From contig JABCZF010000015.1 in NCBI GenBank assembly GCA_013289825.1, forward strand, positions 1 through 64,000: a stretch of DNA of 64,000 nt. The letters run 5' to 3'. Each line of letters starts with the position of its first letter. Position 1 is the first letter of the stretch. Shown here piece by piece: positions 1-7,684 of this stretch. The stretch comes from Acidobacteriota bacterium (GTDB taxonomy: Bacteria > Acidobacteriota > Terriglobia > Acidiferrales > UBA7541). The position numbers and the translations under genes are program-made. The notes beneath the pieces are model-generated. The model did not search any database, was not told the origin of the DNA, and saw nothing but the letters and a program-made list of their open reading frames with translations.

Positions 1-561
1 TACCGATAATCAACCATGACTTGACGATGTCACGTTATTTGATGTCTGTCAAGCATCTAATTCAGTAAAGAAAGCGCGATTCCCCCCGTCAGCTAAAGCA
101 GACGGTCCCCTCGCGCCGCAGATTATGGCTGCGGCTCCGAGATTTACAGCCGATCCGGGCCCGGGCCCGGACACGGCATCGATCAACAACGGGGGCGCGG
201 CAGCCGAGGGTTCACCGATGAAACCGTCCCATACCTCTCCAGTGGAAGCTGCGTCCAGGACCGCCAGCGGTGCGGAGAAATCAACGAACACCGGGAGTGG
301 CACCGCAGGAGGACTGGACTCCGCCGGGCAGCTTACATCGAGTAGCTACGGCGTCTGGGGACTCGAAGGATTGCACTTGTCGACGGATGCCAGCAGCGCG
401 ACAGAGGGTTCCCTCGTCACGTCCTCCGGAAAAAGCGTTCACCTTCTGAGCGGCATAAGAATGCTGCTGGTTTCCGAGTAGTACCCGATCGCAGAATTCG
501 CCCGCCTGGCCAAATTGGCCACCTGGCCGGGCGATCTAAAACCTACCGGGGGCCGCTTTGC
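1..561. other. no supported gene
   Basis: Only weak overlapping reading frames are present on both strands (roughly 125-481 on the plus strand and 49-303 on the minus strand). They are Ser/Thr/Gly/Ala-rich, lack a convincing ribosome binding site and match no family I recognise. A short GC-rich self-complementary run lies near 155-171. I see no RNA gene here. Confidence 0.5.
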
Positions 562-567
562 TATACT
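559..567 (+). promoter_or_regulatory. extended -10 promoter of polA
   Basis: The bases read TG-C-TATACT, an extended -10 hexamer at 562-567 with the TG at 559-560. Only seven bases separate it from the polA ATG at 575, so transcription would begin at or next to the start codon. No ribosome binding site is visible, which fits a leaderless mRNA. No convincing -35 box is seen. Confidence 0.5.
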
Positions 568-574
568 CGCCGGC

Positions 575-3205
575 ATGCCTGCGGCAGCGAAAAAATTGTT
601 CCTGGTGGACGCCATGGCGCACATCTACCGCGCCTTCTTTGCGCCCATGCCGCAGCGGCTGGTCGGCCCGGGAGGCATGCCAACCAACGTGCCGTTCCTG
701 TTCGGCAATATTGTTCGAAGGCTGATCAAGGATTACCAGCCGGACTACATCGGCATCGTGTTCGATCCTCCGGGTGCGACATTTCGCGACAAGCTGTTTG
801 AAAAATATAAGGCGCAGCGGCAGCCCATGCCGGAGGAAATGCGCGTGCAATTGCCGTTTGTGCGGCGATTGTGCGAGGCCATGAGGCTGCCGATTTTGGA
901 GGTGCAGGGATACGAAGCGGACGACGTGATCGGCGCGATGGCGGTGCAAGCCGCGAAAGAGAATTTGGATGTGCTGGTGATTTCGAACGATAAAGACATG
1001 ATGCAGCTGGTGGGGAAGAATGTTCGAACGCTGCGCACGGGATCCGGCGGTGCCAAGGCTGACATTATTGTCGACGCCAAGAAAGTGGAAGAGATTTTAG
1101 GCGTGCCTCCGGAACAAGTGGTGGACTACATGGCGCTGCTGGGCGACAACATCGACAACATTCCCGGCGCGAAGGGCATTGGCGAAAAAGGCGCGGCGGA
1201 GCTGATCAAGAAGTATGGCAGCGTCGAGAAGGCGCTGGACCACGCCGATGAAGTACCGAACAAGCGTTACCGCGAGGCGCTGCAGCAACAACGCGAGCAG
1301 GTGATGATGTCGAAGCAGTTGGCCACGATTCGGACGGACCTGCCGCTGCAGCTGGATTTGCATGCGCTGGAGCGACGCGATGCGGATGTCGCGGCGCTTG
1401 GGACGCTGTATCGCGAGCTTGGTTTTAATTCGCTGTTGAAGGAATTGAGCGCCGAGGAGCTGGCCTCGTCCGCGCCCGCGAACGCGGAACCCGGCTTGAA
1501 GGCAGACTACGGTGCGTTCGGAGACGTCGCCGAGTTTCGCGCTTATCTAGGGAAAATAGCTGCGAAGCAGCCGCTGGCGGTTTGGCTGAACTTGGAACTT
1601 GGCGAGCGGGAATCGGAGGGCTTTGGCACGCGCATCGCGTCGATTGAGGTTTCCTCCAGAGCGGGCGAGGGGCGTTCTGTTTGGCTCGATGAAAGAGGAG
1701 AAGCGCTGAAAGCGCTGGCTGCGGTTCTCGCGGATACCAAGCGGGCGAAAATCGTTCACGATCCGAAACTTTTTCAACTTTTGGCGGGGCGCGCCGCGAA
1801 TGTGAATCACGCGACGCAACTCTACGCGTATTTGCTGCGGCCAACGATCGCGAATCACAATTTCGCCGATGTCGTGATGCGCCAGTTCAACGTCATGCTC
1901 GGCGGCGGTCCGGGGGAACGTGCCGATTACCTGCAACGGATGGCGCCCGTCTTGCGCACTCAGATTGACGACCAAGGGCTTGCCGGAGTTTATGAAAAAA
2001 TTGACTTGCCGCTCGCTCCCGTGCTTGCGGACATGGAACGCATCGGCATCCGCGTGGATCCCAAAGAACTTGAGAAGATGTCCAAGTCCATGGAGAAAGA
2101 AGTCCGGCGCCTCGAAAAAGAGATTTGGAAACTTGCCGGCAATGAATTCAACATCAACTCGCCGGCGCAGCTTGCCGAGATCTTGTTCGACAAATTGAAC
2201 TTGCAGCCGCCCATGCGCCGCGGAAAAGGAAAGGTGCGGTCGACCGCCGCGGACATTCTGGAGGAGATGGCTGCGCAGCATCCGCTGCCTGCAAAAATCA
2301 TCGAGTACCGTGAGATTTCGAAACTTAAATCAACGTACGTGGACGCGCTGCCGAAACTGATTCATCCGGAAACCGGGCGCCTGCACACGAGCTTTTCGCA
2401 GACCACGGCGGCGACCGGCCGGCTCAGTTCGAGCGATCCGAATTTGCAAAACATTCCGATTCGCACGGAGTTGGGGCGCGAAATTCGTGCGGCGTTTGTC
2501 GCGGAGCAGGGCAAAATTCTTCTCTCGGCGGATTATTCGCAGATTGAGTTGCGGGTCATGGCGCACTTTTCGGGCGATCCCGTGCTGATGGATGCCTTCC
2601 GCAATGGAGAAGACATTCACGCACGCACCGCGCAGGAGGTGTTCGGGGTAGGCCCGATGGCGCAAAATGCGGAACACCGGCGCGCGGCCAAGGCTATCAA
2701 TTTCGGCATCATTTACGGACTTTCGCCGTTCGGACTGGCGCAGCAGCTGGGCATCGGCCAGAAGGAAGCCGCGCAATTCATCAACGCGTATTTCACTCGG
2801 TATCGGGGAGTGAAGGAGTTCTTGGAAAGGACTCTCGCGGAAACGCGCAAAACGGGCGTAGCAAAAACGCTCTTCGGAAGAATTCGCCCGATTCCGGAAA
2901 TCAGTTCTCCTCAGGCGCAACTTCGCAGCTTTGCCGAACGCACCGCTTTGAATTCGCCGCTGCAAGGGACAGCGGCGGACCTGATCAAGCTGGCCATGAT
3001 CAGCATTGACCGGCGACTGTCTGCGGAAAAGTTCGAAGCCAAAATGATTCTGCAGGTCCACGATGAACTGCTCTTTGAAGCTCCGCCAAAAGAGAAGAGC
3101 AAACTCGAAAAACTGGTGCGCGAAGAGATGGAAGGCGTATACCAGCTGGCCGTGCCGCTGGTCGTGGAGATCTGCTCTGGTTCCAATTGGCGGGACCTGG
3201 AGTGA
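575..3205 (+). CDS. polA: DNA polymerase I
   Basis: This is a family A DNA polymerase for gap filling and Okazaki-fragment processing, 876 aa. The 5' nuclease domain (about residues 1-290) shows VDAMAHIYRAFF, YEADDVIGA, SNDKDMMQL and the helix-hairpin-helix GDNIDNIPGAKGIG. The polymerase domain (about 500-876) has motif A ADYSQIELR (Asp653), motif B AAKAINFGIIYG and motif C VHDELLF (Asp830). In the middle exonuclease-like domain (about 300-490) the acidic DxE site reads NLELGE, so proofreading is probably lost. The ATG at 575 is preferred to an in-frame start at 515 because the nuclease domain begins right after it and a promoter -10 box lies just upstream. Confidence 0.96.
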   Translation: MPAAAKKLFLVDAMAHIYRAFFAPMPQRLVGPGGMPTNVPFLFGNIVRRLIKDYQPDYIGIVFDPPGATFRDKLFEKYKAQRQPMPEEMRVQLPFVRRLCEAMRLPILEVQGYEADDVIGAMAVQAAKENLDVLVISNDKDMMQLVGKNVRTLRTGSGGAKADIIVDAKKVEEILGVPPEQVVDYMALLGDNIDNIPGAKGIGEKGAAELIKKYGSVEKALDHADEVPNKRYREALQQQREQVMMSKQLATIRTDLPLQLDLHALERRDADVAALGTLYRELGFNSLLKELSAEELASSAPANAEPGLKADYGAFGDVAEFRAYLGKIAAKQPLAVWLNLELGERESEGFGTRIASIEVSSRAGEGRSVWLDERGEALKALAAVLADTKRAKIVHDPKLFQLLAGRAANVNHATQLYAYLLRPTIANHNFADVVMRQFNVMLGGGPGERADYLQRMAPVLRTQIDDQGLAGVYEKIDLPLAPVLADMERIGIRVDPKELEKMSKSMEKEVRRLEKEIWKLAGNEFNINSPAQLAEILFDKLNLQPPMRRGKGKVRSTAADILEEMAAQHPLPAKIIEYREISKLKSTYVDALPKLIHPETGRLHTSFSQTTAATGRLSSSDPNLQNIPIRTELGREIRAAFVAEQGKILLSADYSQIELRVMAHFSGDPVLMDAFRNGEDIHARTAQEVFGVGPMAQNAEHRRAAKAINFGIIYGLSPFGLAQQLGIGQKEAAQFINAYFTRYRGVKEFLERTLAETRKTGVAKTLFGRIRPIPEISSPQAQLRSFAERTALNSPLQGTAADLIKLAMISIDRRLSAEKFEAKMILQVHDELLFEAPPKEKSKLEKLVREEMEGVYQLAVPLVVEICSGSNWRDLE

Positions 3206-3425
3206 ACAACGATTGTTTGTGTCACCATCAGTTCGATTCTGGATTGTCTAGATCCGCAAGAAAACCCAGAGCCGGCAAGGCACATCCAACGATCACGAAA
3301 GACTATTGAGCCTGCCCTCCCTGAAGAGCTGTACACGCGTTTTGGTTACGAGCAGGAAGCCACGCGCCCGGCCTTGATTTGCGCTGTGCTAACTTGAGAG
3401 ATGCAACTGATAACGGGGGGTTCCT

Positions 3426-5297
3426 ATGCGCCGCTGGCAACTGTTTCTGCTGTCGATCGCCCTTGTTCCCATGCTGGCCACATGTAGTGGTCCAGTAAAG
3501 ACCAACGTCAACCAGCAAAACGTCACGGTCAGTGTAGCTCCCGCGACCGTCACGTTAACTACGTTCGGAAAACAGGCGTTTACACAGACGGTAACCGGGA
3601 CGACCAATACCGCGGTCACCTGGCAGGTGAACCGCGTGACCGGGGGAAGCGTTGCGACCGGCACGATTTCCAGTTCGGGGGCCTATAGTGCGCCACATTC
3701 CATTTCCGGATCGATCCTACCCGCGGACACAAGCAAGCCAGTGACCGTGACGATCACAGCGATTTCAGAAGCGAACCCGGCGGCTTCCGGCACGGCGACC
3801 ATCACGCTTTTGACCCAGGGCCAAGCGGCGCAGACGGGGGCGATCGAGCTGGGCACTTCCGGAAGTAACCTGCACGCTTCCAGCACCAGCGGCAACACCA
3901 TTTCGTGTTGCGGAGGTACGCTTGGTTCGCTGGTCGTCCGCAACGGCGCAAATTATATCCTCAGCAACAACCATGTCCTCGCGAACAGCGACTCCGGCGC
4001 GGTCGGCGATGCCATTATTCAGCCAGGATTAATCGACAACCCAGCGATCAATCCGACCTGCCAGAGCACGGGGACCACGACAGTTGCGAATCTTTCGCAG
4101 TTTTTCACGTTGGAAGGCAATCCGCCGAGTCCCGTTGACGCGGCCATCGCACAGATTGTCTCAGGCCAGGTGGACACGAGCGGAAGCATTTTGCTCTTGG
4201 GCGCTACGGCGGATGCCAACGGAGTCCCGGTGTCGGGAGCGCCCCATGCCGGGTCGGGCGTCATTGCGAATGTGGGGACGCTGGTGGCGAAGAGCGGCCG
4301 CAGTTCTGGACTCACGTGTTCGACCATTGAAACCACGCCCGCCACGTTCTCTGTGAATTATGCAAAGACCTGCGGCGGGAGTACCAGCTTTACCGTGATG
4401 TATACGAACCAAGTCGGCGTTTCTGGAGGAGATTTCAGCCAAGAAGGGGATTCCGGTGCGTTGATTGTCACGCAAAATACTGCAGATCCGGTGGCGCTGC
4501 TCTTCGCCGGTTCAGACACGGATACGGTAGGCAATCCGATTCAAGACGTTCTGCTGGCCATGGCGGATCAGAGCAATCACGTGCCGACGATTACCGGAGG
4601 AGCGGCCCATCAGGTAATTGGCTGCACCTTGCCAGGACCGAGTAGTGCCCAGAAAACAGTATCGTCTGTGTCTGTAAGTGATACAGAAACGCAAAGCGCA
4701 ATGGCGGCCCGCGATACCCATGCTGACAAGCTGCTCGCGATTGCCGGCGTTCGCGGAGTGGGTGTGGGGCCGAGTCTTGACTATAGGGGAAAGGCCGCCG
4801 TAGTGATTTTTGTTACCCCCGGGACGGCACACGCGACTCTCCCAGTACAACTCGAAGGAGTACGTACGCGGATTGTGGAGACCACCAGTGAATCCGCGCG
4901 AGGAATATTGAACTCGGAGGATACGCAGTCTTTCGCGCCCGAACAGCCTGTCTTTGCGGTGACCAGCCTTCCGGCGGCGGAAATTGTTCGCGCCAAGGCC
5001 GCGCACAGCGCGAATGTTGCCGCATGGATGAAGCGACCTGGCGTGCAGGGATTTGGCGTTGCGTCCAGCGTGGATTCGCCTGGGGAAGCAGCGCTCATGA
5101 TCTTCCTCATTCGTGGTGCGGCGCACGACTCGATTCCTCCGGTGATCGCAGGCGTGCGCACGCGAGTGCGTGAATCCAGCCGTTTCCACGCTGGCTTGGA
5201 TGGGCTGCGGCCGGAGCGCGGGTGTTCTGTCCCGACGCCGAAAAACGCGGCGCCTGGCTCGGCCCCCATGGTCCAATACAAAAAGACAAACGACTAG
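3426..5297 (+). CDS. exported trypsin-like serine protease-fold protein with C-terminal repeats
   Basis: This 623-aa protein starts with a signal peptide ending in LATC, a lipobox-like site with an unusual Thr at -1, so it may be a lipoprotein. Residues about 30-130 are a Thr/Val-rich Ig-like (bacterial Big-type) segment. Residues about 140-380 look like a chymotrypsin-fold domain with a plausible triad: His183 in SNNHVLA, Asp238 in SPVDAAIA and Ser343 in EGDSGALI. Two similar repeats of about 58 residues follow (433-490 and 528-587), each built as GVxGxGV...GxAAxxIF...H...P...GVRTR. The substrate is unknown. A G-rich ribosome binding site precedes the ATG. Confidence 0.75.
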   Translation: MRRWQLFLLSIALVPMLATCSGPVKTNVNQQNVTVSVAPATVTLTTFGKQAFTQTVTGTTNTAVTWQVNRVTGGSVATGTISSSGAYSAPHSISGSILPADTSKPVTVTITAISEANPAASGTATITLLTQGQAAQTGAIELGTSGSNLHASSTSGNTISCCGGTLGSLVVRNGANYILSNNHVLANSDSGAVGDAIIQPGLIDNPAINPTCQSTGTTTVANLSQFFTLEGNPPSPVDAAIAQIVSGQVDTSGSILLLGATADANGVPVSGAPHAGSGVIANVGTLVAKSGRSSGLTCSTIETTPATFSVNYAKTCGGSTSFTVMYTNQVGVSGGDFSQEGDSGALIVTQNTADPVALLFAGSDTDTVGNPIQDVLLAMADQSNHVPTITGGAAHQVIGCTLPGPSSAQKTVSSVSVSDTETQSAMAARDTHADKLLAIAGVRGVGVGPSLDYRGKAAVVIFVTPGTAHATLPVQLEGVRTRIVETTSESARGILNSEDTQSFAPEQPVFAVTSLPAAEIVRAKAAHSANVAAWMKRPGVQGFGVASSVDSPGEAALMIFLIRGAAHDSIPPVIAGVRTRVRESSRFHAGLDGLRPERGCSVPTPKNAAPGSAPMVQYKKTND

Positions 5298-5496
5298 GAC
5301 CGGCCTTCTCTTTCCCCGGATATCTCTTCCGCACTTTGCAGGAACTGGCCCGCGACGGAAATCTCTTGCCGATAAGTTGCTTCCCCGGTGTTCCGCGGTA
5401 AATGTCCTATCATTGTCTGTTCTCCGGGCGTAGAATTCCTCCAAAGAACCTTGCCGATTCCTCTCGTCGGTCGGCCCTTCCAGTCAGGAGGAACTT

Positions 5497-5949
5497 ATGC
5501 GCAAAGTTTGGTTCGTTCTTGGCGCTCTAGTGGTCGCAAGCCTAGGGATGGCGCGGGTGAAGCAGAGCGCCGCCCAGGAGAAACCGAAGGATTCTCAAGC
5601 TGCTGCAGGCGAATACAAGATATCCCCGGAAGATGTCGACAAGAAAAACCCGGTGAAAGCGACGCCTGAAGGCCTGGCGGCAGCGCGCAAGATCTATGGC
5701 TATGATTGCGCCATGTGTCACGGCCCCAAGGGAGATGGTAAAGGGGACATTGTGGATTCGATGAAGCTGACCATGCACGATTGGCGCGAACCTGCCTCGC
5801 TCGAGGGCAAGACCGATGGCGAGCTGTTCTACATCATCACCAAGGGCAAGGGAAAGATGATGGGAGAGGGCGATCGCGTGTCGGAAACGGTGCGCTGGAA
5901 TATGGTCAGTCTGGTGCGATCTTACTCCAAGAAAGACGCGGGCGAGTAG
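5497..5949 (+). CDS. exported monohaem c-type cytochrome
   Basis: This 150-aa protein has an N-terminal signal peptide (residues about 1-26) and one class I haem site, CAMCH, in YDCAMCHGPKGDGKGD. Met residues near MMGEGD and WNMVS are candidates for the sixth haem ligand. It should be a periplasmic electron carrier. A strong AGGAGG ribosome binding site lies at 5485-5490. Its redox partners are not encoded next to it; the rhodanese gene follows 150 bases later, and the terminal oxidase operon is about 7 kb downstream. Confidence 0.85.
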   Translation: MRKVWFVLGALVVASLGMARVKQSAAQEKPKDSQAAAGEYKISPEDVDKKNPVKATPEGLAAARKIYGYDCAMCHGPKGDGKGDIVDSMKLTMHDWREPASLEGKTDGELFYIITKGKGKMMGEGDRVSETVRWNMVSLVRSYSKKDAGE

Positions 5950-6100
5950 CAGCTTCCTGAAAAGCGGAATACTCACTCGGGACGCCACGCTGTCGGCAAA
6001 GCGAAAGTCCATCCCGCGTATCGTTCTCACTCCTGCAGCTTGCCACGACACTCTTCGAGTGTGTTACGCTTTTTCGCCAGAACGCATTTCGGAGGAACTC

Positions 6101-6472
6101 ATGGCGCATGCACCGCAATTCTTGAAGCTTGTCCAGGACGCGAAACAACGTGTCCAGGAAACGAATGTTCCCGATGTCAAACGGCGCATCGACGCGGGCG
6201 AGAAATTGATCCTCGTGGACGTTCGCGAAGACAACGAATGGGCCAAAGGACACCTCCCCGGCGCACTACACCTGGGCAAAGGCGTCATCGAGCGCGACAT
6301 CGAGCAGCAAGTCCCCGATACTGGGGCCAAACTTGTTCTCTATTGTGGGGGTGGTTTCCGTTCCGCTCTGGTTGCCGACAATTTACAAAAAATGGGTTAC
6401 ACCAACGTGGAGTCGATGGACGGCGGCTGGAGAGCCTGGACCGAAGGCGGGTTGCCGACTGTCCGGGACTAG
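6101..6472 (+). CDS. rhodanese-like sulfurtransferase domain protein
   Basis: This single-domain rhodanese-like protein has 123 aa. The start is taken at 6101 because GGAGG lies at 6091-6095. The N-terminal DVREDNEWAKGHLPGA is the typical CH2A region. The active-site loop is YCGGGFRS, with the catalytic Cys, so it should carry persulfide or transfer sulfane sulfur. No signal peptide is visible, so it is probably cytoplasmic. The length is normal for single-domain family members. Its physiological sulfur donor cannot be told from the context. Confidence 0.88.
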   Translation: MAHAPQFLKLVQDAKQRVQETNVPDVKRRIDAGEKLILVDVREDNEWAKGHLPGALHLGKGVIERDIEQQVPDTGAKLVLYCGGGFRSALVADNLQKMGYTNVESMDGGWRAWTEGGLPTVRD

Positions 6473-6629
6473 CGACCCACGAGCAAAGTTGCTGCAAATC
6501 GGCTGGTCGACCAGGCCCTGCATAGCGGTCAACGGCACGGTCGCGGCATGGCACGCCAGGCCCGCGATCATTGGAGGAAGTGGTGATGTGCTTGTCCGCT
6601 TGAGCATTGATCTGGTTCTTCGGCGCCCG

Positions 6630-7073
6630 TCAACGTATTGATCGCGGTTTTGATGTTGCTTCCGCTAACCGCTGATTAAGCCGGGCCATCGTGGTCTTGT
6701 TCTCTTTCCCGCCTTTCACAAAAACAACTCCTGTTCGGTGACCGCTGGCCTCACCAGGATCAAGAGCGGCTGCTCGAAAAGAAAACTCTCGGGTTTCTAC
6801 GCGCCCGTCGACGAATTTCCGGAAGTCCTGATCGAAGGTGGACACTGGCTTGTTTTCAGCCGAAGCGGTTGCGGCGATCAGGCAGTCCACGAAATGAACG
6901 TTCGTTTTTCGATAGCGGTCCAAGGTGTCGAGATGAATCGCCGTCTCGTAGATCTCGACACCCGGGCTGGAGATGAGGGTGCCCAGCGCCGACGCGATAT
7001 CTCCACGTGGTTGCTCATAGAAAGACTCCCATACCAACACGCACTCGGCCAGAACAGCGGGCAACACCCCCAT
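6630..7073 (-). pseudogene. PIN-domain (VapC-like) toxin, N-terminally truncated
   Basis: The 147-codon frame carries the middle and end of a PIN ribonuclease domain: LAECVLVWESFYEQPR, an acidic-site segment VHFVDCLIAATA, and FDQDF. The usual first strand with the leading Asp (VDANVILR type) is missing, and an in-frame stop lies two codons upstream of the first ATG. The last 50 residues or so do not look like a PIN domain. No antitoxin gene is recognisable upstream. I read this as the remains of a type II toxin gene. A real short gene with a diverged start is less likely. Confidence 0.55.
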
Positions 7074-7226
7074 GACTTACTTCATGACTATTCCCTACTT
7101 GATGTTGGCAGGCAAGCCCGGAGGACTCGCCTCGTTTCTCGCCAGCCAGTCATTTCAAAATGACTCTCCTTGACGGCCTAGGAGACTGGGATTATATTCC
7201 TAGCGTCTCTAGGAGAAACCGCTTCG

Positions 7227-7637
7227 GTGGACCAGCAACTCGAACTTCTGCAGAGCACGCTGGACGTGCTGATCCTCAAGGCCGTCTCGCTCGGGCTTCG
7301 GTCGGTGGGCATCTTCGGCGTGCTGAGCACGTTCGTGAATCAGCGAGCTTATGAGATCGGAGTGCGCATGGCGTTGGGCGCGAAACCGCGTCAGGCTCTG
7401 CGGCTTGTTGTCGGACAAGGATTGCTTGTTGCGCTGATTGGAATCGCCATCGGCGTCTCGGCTGCGCTCGGATAGATGCGGTTTCTGAGTGGCTTGCTCT
7501 ATGGAGTTCCTGCGACAAGCATCGTAGCTAACGCGGTCGGGTTGCTGGTTCTTGTCTTAGTTGCTCTGCTGGCATGTTATATCCCGGCGCGGCGGGCCTT
7601 ACGCGTAGATCCCGTGGTGGCGCTAAGGTACGGATGA
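7227..7637 (+). pseudogene. PadR regulator/ADOP permease deletion scar
   Basis: The reading frame begins as a PadR-family repressor: GTG at 7227 after AGGAG at 7211-7215, then LELLQSTLDVLILKAVSLG, the usual PadR N-terminus. After about 20 residues it passes in frame into the C-terminal FtsX domain of an ADOP permease (VGIFGVLSTFVNQRAYEIG, VRMALGAK). A TAG stops it at 7473-7475, and the same frame then continues to the typical permease end [10 protein letters not shown] at 7637. The PadR wing and nearly all of the permease are gone. It probably arose by deletion within a padR-ADOP pair next to the intact ADOP gene. Confidence 0.8.
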
Positions 7638-7684
7638 CGGCGTGTTTTTGTCGCGGGATTATTGGGAAAGAGCACGGAGGAAGT

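Noticed and set aside
125..481. 118-codon plus-strand frame at the window start
   Set aside because: Ser/Thr/Gly-rich low-complexity residues, no ribosome binding site and no family; kept only as a gene-free region.
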